Assembly: GCF_000024345.1 (NCBI RefSeq)
Contig: NC_013729.1
Location: 2,604,001-2,668,000 of the forward strand
DNA from: Kribbella flavida DSM 17836
GTDB lineage: Bacteria; Actinomycetota; Actinomycetes; Propionibacteriales; Kribbellaceae
Direction of reading: 5' to 3'
DNA: 64,000 bases
The notes beneath the pieces are model-generated. The model searched no databases. It was given only the letters and a program-made list of their open reading frames with translations, and was not told where the DNA came from. The stretch's first letter is position 1. Each line of letters starts with the position of its first letter. This document shows positions 45,025-53,860 of this stretch, piece by piece. A program made the translations under genes and the position numbers.

Positions 45025-46160
45025 TGCGGACGGTCCGACTGCTCGCGCTCCTGCTGGCCGGCGCGAGCATGGCCGCCGCGTGCAGTGCGGATCAGTCGGC
45101 GGAGCCGCAGCCGATCACCTGGTCGCGGGTGCAACTGCCCGCCGAGCCGGTCGTCCTGGCGGGCAGCGGCGATCAGCTTGTCGTCGGACTGCGCGACCGC
45201 GGGGCGAAGGTGGTGCCGCGGCTGCTGCTGGTCGACGGCGACCGGCAGCAGGAGATCAAGGTCGCGCCGACCAGCCCGTACGCCTTCCTCGCGGTCTGGA
45301 CGTCCATCGCGTACGACGGACGCCGGGTGCTGGCGCTCGGCGGAGCGGCCGGCGGCGCGCACTCCAACGTGCGGTGGACCGTATGGACCGGGACGACGGC
45401 CGGCCTCACGGAGCTCCCGCAAACGTTCAACACCTTCGGCGGGCAGGACGCCGGCCACCTCTATTCCGCGGTGATCACCCCGGCTGGTCAGGCGCTGCTC
45501 GGTTCCTGGGCCAGTACGACGTCCGGCCTGGACGCGGCTGTCTGGTTGCCGCAGGGCACCAAATGGATCCGGCAGGACTCGACCGGCACCGTGCTGCGCA
45601 GTACGCCGACTCTGCTGGCTGGGCCGGGAGCTGCCACCAGCTGGGGAGACGCGATCGTGCAGACGGGTTCGCAAGTGCGGCTCGCACCGAACGTCGTTCA
45701 GCAGGAAGCCGCCGTCTGGCGGTCCACCAAGTTGAACGACGGCTGGTCGCGGTTCGCGCTGCCGGAGCCGGGGGCGCGCAGTCAGGGGCTGCGGGTGACG
45801 TGCGGAGAGAAGCTGTGCACGGTCGCCGGGTGGGTCGAGGGCAAGCTGGCGCTGTGGCAGTTCGACCCGTCGGCCAAGGACGGCGCGGGGGCGAAGCGGC
45901 TCACTGGGCTGCCCGAGATCGCGGTCGGAGACAAGGCGCCGCTGCCGGCTCCGGTGCTGGCCGGCGACGAGGTGATCCAGATGGTTGCTGGTGGCAATCA
46001 AATCAAGGTGGTCGGCGGACGGGACGGGGCGTGGACGGTCCGCGCGTCGACCGGACCGTCGGGAGAGGTGAAGGAGGCCCGGCTGGTCGGCCGGACGCTC
46101 TACCTCTTGGCGGGCGCGACCGACGCACCCGCCACCCTGTGGAAGACCGACCTCGGGTGA
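45024..46160 (+). CDS. Lipoprotein of unknown function, beta-propeller-like
   Basis: A 378-residue exported lipoprotein. The signal peptide RTVRLLALLLAGASMAAAC ends in a lipobox with Cys20. The mature part consists of repeated strand groups such as VLAGSGDQLVVGLRDRG, VQTGSQVRLAPNVVQQEA and MVAGGNQIKVVGGRDGAWTV, suggesting a six- or seven-bladed propeller anchored to the outer face of the membrane. No function can be assigned. ATG 45024 overlaps the xthA stop codon, so it is expressed from the same mRNA, although no functional link to DNA repair is evident. The final codons are the first copy of a three-fold tandem repeat. Confidence 0.8.
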   Translation: MRTVRLLALLLAGASMAAACSADQSAEPQPITWSRVQLPAEPVVLAGSGDQLVVGLRDRGAKVVPRLLLVDGDRQQEIKVAPTSPYAFLAVWTSIAYDGRRVLALGGAAGGAHSNVRWTVWTGTTAGLTELPQTFNTFGGQDAGHLYSAVITPAGQALLGSWASTTSGLDAAVWLPQGTKWIRQDSTGTVLRSTPTLLAGPGAATSWGDAIVQTGSQVRLAPNVVQQEAAVWRSTKLNDGWSRFALPEPGARSQGLRVTCGEKLCTVAGWVEGKLALWQFDPSAKDGAGAKRLTGLPEIAVGDKAPLPAPVLAGDEVIQMVAGGNQIKVVGGRDGAWTVRASTGPSGEVKEARLVGRTLYLLAGATDAPATLWKTDLG

Positions 46161-46259
46161 CGCCGACGTAACCGCCAGGCTGTGGAGGACGGCGGCCGAC
46201 GCCGACGCCCCCGGAGGCTGTGGAAGACCCGGCACGGCCGACGCCGAAGTACCCGGAGG
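46137..46259. repeat. Three tandem copies of a 38-43 bp unit
   Basis: Units beginning CTGTGGAAGAC or CTGTGGAGGAC start at 46137, 46180 and 46218 and share GCCGACGCCGA-like cores. The first copy contains the end of the lipoprotein gene including its stop. The other two are non-coding copies between it and the DinB gene. Confidence 0.8.
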
Positions 46260-46260
46260 C

Positions 46261-46761
46261 TCAGGTCAGCAGGCCGCGCACGTACGCCGCCTGGCCGGCG
46301 TGCTGCAGGTCGTCGGACAGCACGCTGATCAGCCGGACGCCGAGGGTGACCGGCGGGTTCCAGCGGTGGTCGACGATTCGGTCGAGGTCCTTGTCGGTCA
46401 GGCCCTCGAGGTACCGCAGTGTGCGGGTGTGCACGGCCTCGTAGTACCCGGTGAGCTGCTCGGCGGACAGCTTCACCGCGGCGACGTCGTCCGGGCCGTG
46501 CCCGTAGCCGGTGTCGGCCGGGTCGAAGGGCAGGCCGAGCCGCTCGTGCCAGCCGTCGGCGGTGAGGACCTGCTCGTAGCCGCCGGCGTCGGCGAGGTGG
46601 TCGTCCTGGATCCGGGTGAGGTGCCAGACCAGCCAGGCGATCGAGTTGCCCGAGCCGTCGGGACGGGTGCTCAGCACGTCGTCGCTCAGTCCGTCGACGG
46701 CCTCCTGCACGACCTCCTGGATCCGGCCGAAACCGTCGAGCAGCAGTTCGCTGGTGTTCAT
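46261..46761 (-). CDS. DinB-family protein (mycothiol transferase-like, DUF664)
   Basis: A 166-residue four-helix-bundle protein of the DinB/YfiT fold. The metal-site histidines are visible: IAWLVWHLTRIQDDHLAD, and near the end LISVLSDDLQHAGQAAYVRG. In actinomycetes such proteins are often mycothiol S-transferases that detoxify electrophiles; the substrate here is unknown. ATG 46761 follows GAAGGGAAG; an in-frame GTG or ATG further up (46794) lacks a good site. The gene stands alone, convergent with the xthA operon. Confidence 0.87.
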   Translation of the reverse strand: MNTSELLLDGFGRIQEVVQEAVDGLSDDVLSTRPDGSGNSIAWLVWHLTRIQDDHLADAGGYEQVLTADGWHERLGLPFDPADTGYGHGPDDVAAVKLSAEQLTGYYEAVHTRTLRYLEGLTDKDLDRIVDHRWNPPVTLGVRLISVLSDDLQHAGQAAYVRGLLT

Positions 46762-46907
46762 CGTCTTCCCTTCGTCACGCGGAACGTCTGCCACCGTACT
46801 CCGCGCTCCGGACAGTTCGTGCGGTCGCCGAGACGGCGTGCCGGTTCGGTCCGGGGCGGCTCGGTCAAGGCGTCCTAGAGTGGTGGGAACCGACCGAAGG
46901 AGCAGCA

Positions 46908-47939
46908 GTGGAGTACCGCACCCTGGGAGCCGGTGGCGCCGTCGTCTCGACGTACGCGCTCGGCACCATGACGTTCGGCCACGAGACCGACGAGACCGGC
47001 GCGCACCGGCAGCTCGACCGGTACGTCGAGGCCGGCGGCACCTTCGTCGACACCGCCGACGTGTACTCCGCCGGCGCGTCGGAGCAGATCGTCGGCAGCT
47101 GGCTGGCCAGGAGCTCCGCCCACGACGACATCGTCCTGGCCACCAAGGGCCGGTTCCCGACCGGCGACGGCCCGAACGACGTGGGTACGTCGCGCCGGCA
47201 CCTCCGCCGCGCGCTGGACGCGTCGCTGCGGCGGCTCGGGGTCGACCACATCGATCTGTACCAGCTGCACTCCTGGGACCCGATCACCCCGCTGCAGGAA
47301 TCGCTCAGCTTCCTGGAGGACGCCATCCGGGCCGGCAAGATCTCGTACGGCGGCCTGTCCAACTTCACCGGCTGGCAGCTGCAGAAGGCCTGCGACCTGG
47401 TCGACCGGCGGGGCTGGTCGCCACTGGTCACGCTGCAGCCGCAGTACAACCTGCTGGTCCGGGAGATCGAGTGGGAGATCGTGCCCGCCGCGCAGGACAA
47501 CGGGCTCGGCCTGCTGCCCTGGTCGCCGCTGGGAGGTGGCTGGCTGACCGGCAAGTACTCGTTCGACGAGGCGCCGACCGGCTCCACCCGGCTCGGCGAG
47601 AACCCGGACCGCGGCGTCGAGGCCTGGGCTCGGCGCAACAAGAACGAGCGGGTCCGCGCCGTCGTCGAGGCGGTGCGCGAGGTCGCCGAGGCACGCGGGA
47701 TCTCGATGGCCCAGGTCGCGCTGGCCTGGCTGGTCGACCGTCCGGCGGTGACGTCGGTGATCTTGGGCGCTCGCACGCTGGAGCAGCTCGACGACAACCT
47801 GGCGGCGGCCGACCTGCACCTCACCGACGAGGAGCGGGCTCGGCTGGACGAAGCGAGCGACCCGGGCGCGGCCGACTACCCGTACGGCGTACCAGGGGTC
47901 GAGCAGCGCGGCCGCTCGATCACCGGCGGTCGAGGCTGA
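46908..47939 (+). CDS. Aldo/keto reductase
   Basis: A 343-residue NADPH-dependent aldo/keto reductase. The TIM-barrel signatures are present: ALGTMTFGHETDE, the catalytic D-x(4)-Y pair in FVDTADVYSAGASE, Lys in VLATKGRF, His in YQLHSWDP, and the cofactor loop SVILGARTLEQLDDN. The substrate is unknown. GTG 46908 follows GAAGGAG. TAGAGT near 46876 is a probable -10. The gene is divergent from the DinB gene, with 146 bases between. Confidence 0.93.
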   Translation: MEYRTLGAGGAVVSTYALGTMTFGHETDETGAHRQLDRYVEAGGTFVDTADVYSAGASEQIVGSWLARSSAHDDIVLATKGRFPTGDGPNDVGTSRRHLRRALDASLRRLGVDHIDLYQLHSWDPITPLQESLSFLEDAIRAGKISYGGLSNFTGWQLQKACDLVDRRGWSPLVTLQPQYNLLVREIEWEIVPAAQDNGLGLLPWSPLGGGWLTGKYSFDEAPTGSTRLGENPDRGVEAWARRNKNERVRAVVEAVREVAEARGISMAQVALAWLVDRPAVTSVILGARTLEQLDDNLAAADLHLTDEERARLDEASDPGAADYPYGVPGVEQRGRSITGGRG

Positions 47940-47967
47940 TTCCGCCGCTCGCAGCTGGGCGTCGCGG

Positions 47968-48672
47968 TCAGGTTGGCAGGACGTCCGACCAGAGCACGCC
48001 CAGCACGAGACAGCCGAGCGTGATCAGACCGAAGATGCCGACCCACAGGATCGCCGGTACGCCGGTGAGGCGCCGGAGCTGATCGGCGTCCGAGTTGCGG
48101 CCTCCGCCGTGCCGCCGGGAACTCTGCAGCTCCAGCACTGCCCGGGGCGCGGCCAGCAGCAGGAACCAGGTCAGCAGGTAGGCGAAGGTCGACTGCACCT
48201 GCTCCGAACCCCACCACGACACCGCGAACACCACGGCGCCGAAGGCGACCACCGACCACAGGCCGAACAGGTTCCGGATCTGCAGCAGCAGGATCAGCAG
48301 CGCGAGCAGCAGTCCCCAGAGCAGTGCCACGGCGTACCCACGGCTCAGCACGAAGGCGGCGGCGAGTCCGAACAGGGCCGGACCGGGGTAGCCCGCGAGC
48401 AGCACAGCGATCATTCCGGCGCCGTTGGGCTTGCCGCGGGAGACCGTGACGCCCGAGGTGTCCGAGTGCAACCGGATGCCGGCGAGCTTGCGGCCCACCA
48501 GCAGCGCGATCAGCCCGTGCGCGCCCTCGTGGGCGATCGTCACCACCTGCCGGGTCTGCCGCCAGACCGGTCGCCAGGCAATCAGCAGCAGCGCCGCGAG
48601 GCCCGTTCCGATCACCACCTGCAGCGACGGGTCGGCCTGCACGGACGTGATGTTGTCCCACACCTCAGTCAC
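47968..48672 (-). CDS. M50B-like membrane metalloprotease
   Basis: A 234-residue membrane protein with an intramembrane zinc motif H48-E-G-A-H52 in TIAHEGAHGLIALLVGRK, and five or six hydrophobic helices (for example LLWGLLLALLILLLQIR and FAYLLTWFLLLAAP). It matches the short M50B-type peptidase family in actinomycetes, distant relatives of site-2 proteases without a PDZ domain. A second metal ligand is expected in the later helices but I cannot point to it with confidence. The start is GTG 48672. The substrate is unknown. Confidence 0.82.
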   Translation of the reverse strand: MTEVWDNITSVQADPSLQVVIGTGLAALLLIAWRPVWRQTRQVVTIAHEGAHGLIALLVGRKLAGIRLHSDTSGVTVSRGKPNGAGMIAVLLAGYPGPALFGLAAAFVLSRGYAVALLWGLLLALLILLLQIRNLFGLWSVVAFGAVVFAVSWWGSEQVQSTFAYLLTWFLLLAAPRAVLELQSSRRHGGGRNSDADQLRRLTGVPAILWVGIFGLITLGCLVLGVLWSDVLPT

Positions 48673-48712
48673 CTGGACATCCTTGCAGGCCGGCCGGGTA
48701 ACCCTTCACCAT

Positions 48713-49141
48713 TCACCGGGACAGTGCCGTGCACCGCTGGTCGATGGTGCGGAGGATGCCACGTGTCGCCACGACATGGGCGCCGGAGCCGATGACGAGA
48801 GCCCGGTACACGCGTCCGTGCAGGCCGGGAAACACGGCGTACGTCAGGGCGGTCAGCACCGTGCCGCCTGCCGCGGCGTCCGCCAGCGTGAAGATCAGCC
48901 GGTACCGCGAGAAGTGGTGGCGGCCGGCCAGGGTGAGTGACTCGCCGTCGACGCTGTCGACGATCTCGAAGCCGCCCCGCGGAGTGGTCCCGAGAACGGT
49001 GGCGAGCGGGTTGCGCGGTCCCAGCAGCAGGCCGCCGGTCGCGTGGTCGTAGAGACCTCGCCACACCGCGTCGCGAGCAGCGTTGATGGTGCGAGCGTGC
49101 TCGTCGACGAGCGGCAGGCCGTCGGTGTGGGACGCATCCAT
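48713..49141 (-). CDS. Hypothetical protein, SRPBCC/DUF2867-like
   Basis: A 142-residue protein with the strand pattern of the START/SRPBCC or DUF2867 group: ARTINAARDAVWRGLYD, then GGFEIVDSVDGESLTLAGRH and YRLIFTLADAAAGGTVLTAL. The C-terminal helix contains ALVIGSGAHVVATRGILR. These proteins often bind a hydrophobic ligand; the function is unknown. ATG 49141 follows GAAGGAGG. It is divergent from the S41 protease gene and lies 41 bases before the M50 protease gene, likely in one operon with it. Confidence 0.72.
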   Translation of the reverse strand: MDASHTDGLPLVDEHARTINAARDAVWRGLYDHATGGLLLGPRNPLATVLGTTPRGGFEIVDSVDGESLTLAGRHHFSRYRLIFTLADAAAGGTVLTALTYAVFPGLHGRVYRALVIGSGAHVVATRGILRTIDQRCTALSR

Positions 49142-49270
49142 GGGTGGGCCTCCTTCTGTCCTTGCACACTAGCGCCAGGCCGGTGGAGCCAGGCGTTGAC
49201 ATCGGTGGGGGTGCGGCGGACGGTGGAGGGATCGCGGCCCAGGGGAGGGGCCGCCTCGTTGGGGGATGCC

Positions 49271-51295
49271 ATGGCCGGACCACGCAAGACCGCCCAGAAG
49301 ACCACCGCCCAGAAGACCACCGCCCAGAAATCCGTTGCCCGGAAGGCGGATCGCGGTGCGCCGCCGAACCGGCGTACCGGGAGCCGCAGGCGGGCCACCG
49401 AGACGGCGGCGGCCGCGGTACCGCTGCCGCAGTTCCTCGCCGGAGCCGGCACGCTGACGCTCGCGCAGCGCACGTTGCTGATCGACCAGGCGCTGCTGAT
49501 GCTCGAGCAGAACTACGTGCACCTGCCGCTCAAGGAAGCGATGCACGCCGTCAACCCGCTGCAGCGGTTGCGGGTGCTGCGGGCCCGGACCGAGCGCCAG
49601 ACCGACGCGTCGATGGAGGCCGAGTGGTTGTTCCACCGGCAGATGTCCGGGATCTTCCACTGTGTGCGTGACCTGCACACCAACTACCTGCTGCCGGCGC
49701 CGTTCGCGGGCAAGATCGCGTTCCTGCCGTTCCTGATCGAGAAGTGCTTCGACAACGCCGGTGAGCACTACCTGATCACCCGGACGATCACCGGCTTCAC
49801 CGCGCCGCAGTTCGGCCCGGGCGCCGAGGTGACGCACTGGAACGGTACGCCGATCGCCCGCGCCGTGGCGCTCAACGGTGCCGCGTTCGCCGGCAGCAAC
49901 GACGCGGCCAACCTGGCCCGCGGCCTGGAGTCGCTCACCCTGCGCCCGCTGGTGATCCAGGCGCCGCCGGACGAGGACTGGGTCACGGTGACGTACGTCG
50001 GGCTGGACGGCTCGGTCCAGGAACTGCGCGAGCAGTGGAAGGTGACCACCAACCTGCCGCCGATGACCGACTTGGACGCGGTCACCGAGGCGTCGGCGGT
50101 GATGGGCCTCGACCTCGACTCCGACGAGAAGGCCCGGGCGAAGAAGGCGCTGTACGTGCGCGACGTCGTCGAGCTGGAAGGCGGCGAGAGCTCGGCCGAG
50201 CTGACGGCTCCGGTCGCGGTCGGCGCGGCGGACCTGCCGACGACGATGCCCGGCGTCTTCCGCGCCCGGGTGGTGACCGGCACCCACGGCACCTTCGGCC
50301 ACCTGCGGATCTTCACCTTCAGCGTCAACGATCCGGTCGCCTTCCGCGACGAGTTCGTCCGGCTGGCGGCCGCGCTGCCGCAGGACGGGCTGATCGTCGA
50401 CGTCCGGGACAACGGCGGCGGGCACATCCACGCCAGCGAGTTCACCCTGCAGACGATGACGCCGCGGCGGATCGCGCCGGAGCCGGTGCAGTTCGTCAGT
50501 TCGCCGCTCAACCTGCGGCTGTGCCGGCGGCACAAGGACAACCCGGCCGGGATCGACCTCGGGCCGTGGTTCGACTCGCTCGAGCTGGCCACCGAGACCG
50601 GCGCGGCCTACTCGGCGGCCAAACCGATCACGCCGGAGCACGGCGCGAACGACCTGGGCCAGACCTACCACGGGCCGGTCGTGCTGATCACCGACGCGCG
50701 GTGCTACTCGGCGACCGACATCTTCGCGGCCGGGTTCGCCGACCACGAGATCGGCACGATCCTCGGTGTCGACGACAACACCGGCGCGGGCGGCGCGAAC
50801 GTGTGGACGCACGGACTGCTCGCCACCCTGCTCAACGAGCCGCCGCCGGCCGACCCGACCACGCCGTACGAGGCGTTGCCGAACGGGGCGAACCTGCGGG
50901 TGGCGATCCGCCGGACACTGCGGGTCGGTGAGCTGTCGGGCACACCGGTGGAGGATCTGGGCGTCCGGCCGCACGCCACGCACCGGATGACCCGCGCGGA
51001 CCTGCTGGCCGGCAACGCGGATCTGCTCGCCGCGGCGGGGGCGCTGCTCGCCGCGATGCCGCACCGGCGGCTCGGGCTGGCCACCACGTTGACCGGTACG
51101 ACGCTGACGGTCGGGCTGGACGTGGACGGGATGGACCGGGTCGACCTGTACCTGGACGACCGGCCGATCAGTTCGGAAGACCTCACCGGCGTACCGGTCG
51201 AGATCGACATTCTCGACGTGTCGCCGGGCCAGTGGCTGCGCGCGGACGGTTTCGCTTCCGGCGTGCTGGTCGCGTCCCGGCGCCGGCAGGTCTAG
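49271..51295 (+). CDS. S41-family peptidase (C-terminal processing protease-like)
   Basis: A 674-residue protein. The N-terminus is Lys/Ala/Thr-rich with a repeated KTTAQ unit, so it is a histone-like basic tail rather than a signal peptide. The S41 core follows: FGHLRIFTFSVNDPVAF, LIVDVRDNGGGHIHASE, and the nucleophile Ser480 in ITDARCYSATDIFAAGF, with GVDDNTGAGG after it. No clear PDZ domain or signal sequence is visible, which sets it apart from secreted CtpA. The substrate is unknown. ATG 49271 was chosen because the conserved part needs it; the open frame upstream overlaps the divergent gene. Confidence 0.85.
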   Translation: MAGPRKTAQKTTAQKTTAQKSVARKADRGAPPNRRTGSRRRATETAAAAVPLPQFLAGAGTLTLAQRTLLIDQALLMLEQNYVHLPLKEAMHAVNPLQRLRVLRARTERQTDASMEAEWLFHRQMSGIFHCVRDLHTNYLLPAPFAGKIAFLPFLIEKCFDNAGEHYLITRTITGFTAPQFGPGAEVTHWNGTPIARAVALNGAAFAGSNDAANLARGLESLTLRPLVIQAPPDEDWVTVTYVGLDGSVQELREQWKVTTNLPPMTDLDAVTEASAVMGLDLDSDEKARAKKALYVRDVVELEGGESSAELTAPVAVGAADLPTTMPGVFRARVVTGTHGTFGHLRIFTFSVNDPVAFRDEFVRLAAALPQDGLIVDVRDNGGGHIHASEFTLQTMTPRRIAPEPVQFVSSPLNLRLCRRHKDNPAGIDLGPWFDSLELATETGAAYSAAKPITPEHGANDLGQTYHGPVVLITDARCYSATDIFAAGFADHEIGTILGVDDNTGAGGANVWTHGLLATLLNEPPPADPTTPYEALPNGANLRVAIRRTLRVGELSGTPVEDLGVRPHATHRMTRADLLAGNADLLAAAGALLAAMPHRRLGLATTLTGTTLTVGLDVDGMDRVDLYLDDRPISSEDLTGVPVEIDILDVSPGQWLRADGFASGVLVASRRRQV

Positions 51296-51368
51296 GGGCC
51301 GGCCCCCGCTCCGCGGCTGAGGGAGCAACGGGGCGAGGGCCGGCGATCGTACGGGCGGAATCGGGGGG

Positions 51369-53591
51369 TCAGCGGTCGGCGGGGGCAGCCGCGGTGGCCA
51401 GTTCCTCGTCGGCGCGGACCAGGTAGGGGTCGCGTTCGAGCACCAGGCGGGCGGCGGCCGCGCCGATGTCGAACCAGAGACCGACCAGCTCGAGCCGGCC
51501 TTCCTGCTCGGCCTTGCGGACACAGGCGAAGCTGCGCAGGTTCTCCAGCTGGACGGCGACGTTCGCCACCGACAGCTTGTCCGCGGGCGACAGCCGTACG
51601 CCGGTCGCCGGGTCGGCGATGTCGGGCAGCGCGAGGGCCCGGCGGATCGACGGCTCCAGGTGCCGCAACCAGCTGCGCAGCCCCGACCCGTCGTCCGCCG
51701 ACCCGTCCAGCACGGCGGCGGCCGCACCGCAGTGCGAGTGGCCGCAGACGACGATCGAGGTCACGCCGAGCACCTCCACGGCGTACTCGACCGCGGCGTC
51801 GACGGAACTGCTGTTCGCCCCGTGCGGCGGGACCAGGTTGCCCACGTTGCGGACGCAGAACTGCTCGCCCGGACCGGTGGTGGTGATCAGGTTCGGCACG
51901 ATCCGGGAGTCCGCGCAGGTGATGAACAGCTGCGTCGGCCGCTGGCCGTCCGCCGCGAGCTTCGCCATCATCGGGCGGATCGAGTCGGCCGACTGCTCGA
52001 ACTCGCGGATGCCGTCCAGCATCGAGGCGCGCTGGTCGGGCTCCGGCACCAGCCGGCGCTGCTGCCACGGAACCAGCCAGCGCGGGCGGGCCGAGTCGCC
52101 GTTCAGAGCGGCCCGGAACGCGGCCCGGTTGACCTCGACCGAACCGCCGCGCGCGACGTGCCCGCGCCGCCAGTCCTCGATCGCCTCGTACGCCGCGTGG
52201 TCCAGGTGGTCGACCTGGAGCTGCACCCGGACGGCGGCACCCGTGGGAATGGTCCGCAGGGTCCGCACCAGCGAAGCGACGCCGAGAAAGACCAGCGTGC
52301 CCTGGATCCGGACGGTCCAGACGCCGTTCTCCTCGGTCGCGGTGACGGTGGCGCGAGCCAGCCGGTAGAGCACCCGCCCGACCGCGAGCACCAGGCCGGC
52401 CAGAACGCCTTCGGCCAGACCGAGGGCCGCGACGCCGCCCGCGGTCACGACGTACACGAGCAGTTCGTCGTGGCGGCGCAGGGTGCGGATGTGGGCGAGC
52501 TGGACCAGCCGGAGCCCGGTGACGAGCAGCACGCCCGCGAGAGCGGCCATCGGGATGAGCTCCAGCAGCGCGCCCGCCGCGAGCACGAAGGCCGCGATCC
52601 ACAGGCCGTGCATCATCGTGGAGGCCCTGCTCCGGGCCCCGGCCGCGACGTTGGCCGTACTGCGCACGATCACGCCGGTGACCGGCATCCCGCCGAGGGC
52701 GCCGGAGACCGCGTTCGCCGCGCCCTGACCGATCAGCTCGCGGTCCAGGTTGGTCCGGCGGCCGTTGTGCAGCTTGTCCACGGCAACGGCCGAGAGCAGC
52801 GACTCGACGCTGGCGACCAGCGCGACGGTCAGCACCGCGGTGGCGAGACCGAGCGCGCTGCCGGTCGGCAGCGTGGGCACGATCAGTTCTTGCAACGGGT
52901 TGTCCGGCAGGTCGACCCGGGTCACCTCGACCATGAACACCGCGGCCAGGGCGGTGACCGCGACGACCGCGACCAGCGGCGCCGGCACGGCTTTCACCCT
53001 GGGGATCCGGGGCCAGACCAGCAGGATCACCACGGTGAGCACCCCGACCAGGACGGACGCCGGATGGTGCGCCATGAGCTGGGCCGGAAGCTCGGCGAGG
53101 TTGGCGATCAGCGAGCTCTGCGCCTGCCCGCCGAGCACGACGTGCAACTGCTGGACGGCGATGGTGATGCCGATGCCCGCGAGCATGCCGTGCACGACCG
53201 CGGGGGACAGCGAGAGGGCGAGCCGGCCGATCCGGGTCACGCCGAGCAGGATCTGCAGCAGGCCGGCGACGCAGGTGATGCCCGCGGTGGCGGCCCAGCC
53301 GTACTGGCTGACCAGTCCGGCGACGACAACGGTGAGGCCGGCGGCGGGGCCGCTGACCTGCAAGGGGGAGCCGCCGAGCGCGCCGGCGACCACGCCGCCG
53401 ACGACGGCGGCCACGAGCCCGGCGATCAGCGGGGCTCCGGACGCCGCGGCGATGCCCAGCGAGAGCGGGATCGCGATCAGGAAGACCACCAGCGAGGCCG
53501 GCAGGTCATGACGGACGATGGACCTCCACGAAATCTGCTCGGTGGCAGGCTCGCGCGGAGGCGGTGAGTGGGAAGTTGACATGGTCGGCAC
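51369..53591 (-). CDS. SulP-family anion transporter fused to beta-carbonic anhydrase
   Basis: A 740-residue fusion. Residues about 30-410 form a SulP transporter with 10-12 membrane helices, for example LPASLVVFLIAIPLSLGIAA and the LQVSGPAAGLTVVV motif. A STAS-like segment follows at about 430-480. Residues about 530-740 form a beta-carbonic anhydrase with zinc ligands C559 and D561 (ITCADSR) and H618 and C621 (CGHSHCG). The arrangement suggests coupled bicarbonate uptake and conversion to CO2. GTG 53591 is five bases after GGAGG; ATG 53582 is an alternative. Confidence 0.92.
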   Translation of the reverse strand: MPTMSTSHSPPPREPATEQISWRSIVRHDLPASLVVFLIAIPLSLGIAAASGAPLIAGLVAAVVGGVVAGALGGSPLQVSGPAAGLTVVVAGLVSQYGWAATAGITCVAGLLQILLGVTRIGRLALSLSPAVVHGMLAGIGITIAVQQLHVVLGGQAQSSLIANLAELPAQLMAHHPASVLVGVLTVVILLVWPRIPRVKAVPAPLVAVVAVTALAAVFMVEVTRVDLPDNPLQELIVPTLPTGSALGLATAVLTVALVASVESLLSAVAVDKLHNGRRTNLDRELIGQGAANAVSGALGGMPVTGVIVRSTANVAAGARSRASTMMHGLWIAAFVLAAGALLELIPMAALAGVLLVTGLRLVQLAHIRTLRRHDELLVYVVTAGGVAALGLAEGVLAGLVLAVGRVLYRLARATVTATEENGVWTVRIQGTLVFLGVASLVRTLRTIPTGAAVRVQLQVDHLDHAAYEAIEDWRRGHVARGGSVEVNRAAFRAALNGDSARPRWLVPWQQRRLVPEPDQRASMLDGIREFEQSADSIRPMMAKLAADGQRPTQLFITCADSRIVPNLITTTGPGEQFCVRNVGNLVPPHGANSSSVDAAVEYAVEVLGVTSIVVCGHSHCGAAAAVLDGSADDGSGLRSWLRHLEPSIRRALALPDIADPATGVRLSPADKLSVANVAVQLENLRSFACVRKAEQEGRLELVGLWFDIGAAAARLVLERDPYLVRADEELATAAAPADR

Positions 53592-53860
53592 GGGTCCCTC
53601 CGGCGTCGGTGCACAGAAGCATCAGAACGTCGAAACAAAGAGTGTCGATCTGGTCACTCATAGTACCCAGTGGCACAAGGCCGGACGAGCCGAAATGGTT
53701 GCCCACGGCGCACGTCAGCGGCACCGTGGCGAAATCGTTGCCTACCGCACGGATTCCGGCCGGCCGGACAGCTGCCGGTGACAGTCCGGACACCGGTCGT
53801 CGACAGCTCGGGTGAGCCCGGCCGCACTACGATCGGACCAGCCGAACCGGGAGAGAGTTG

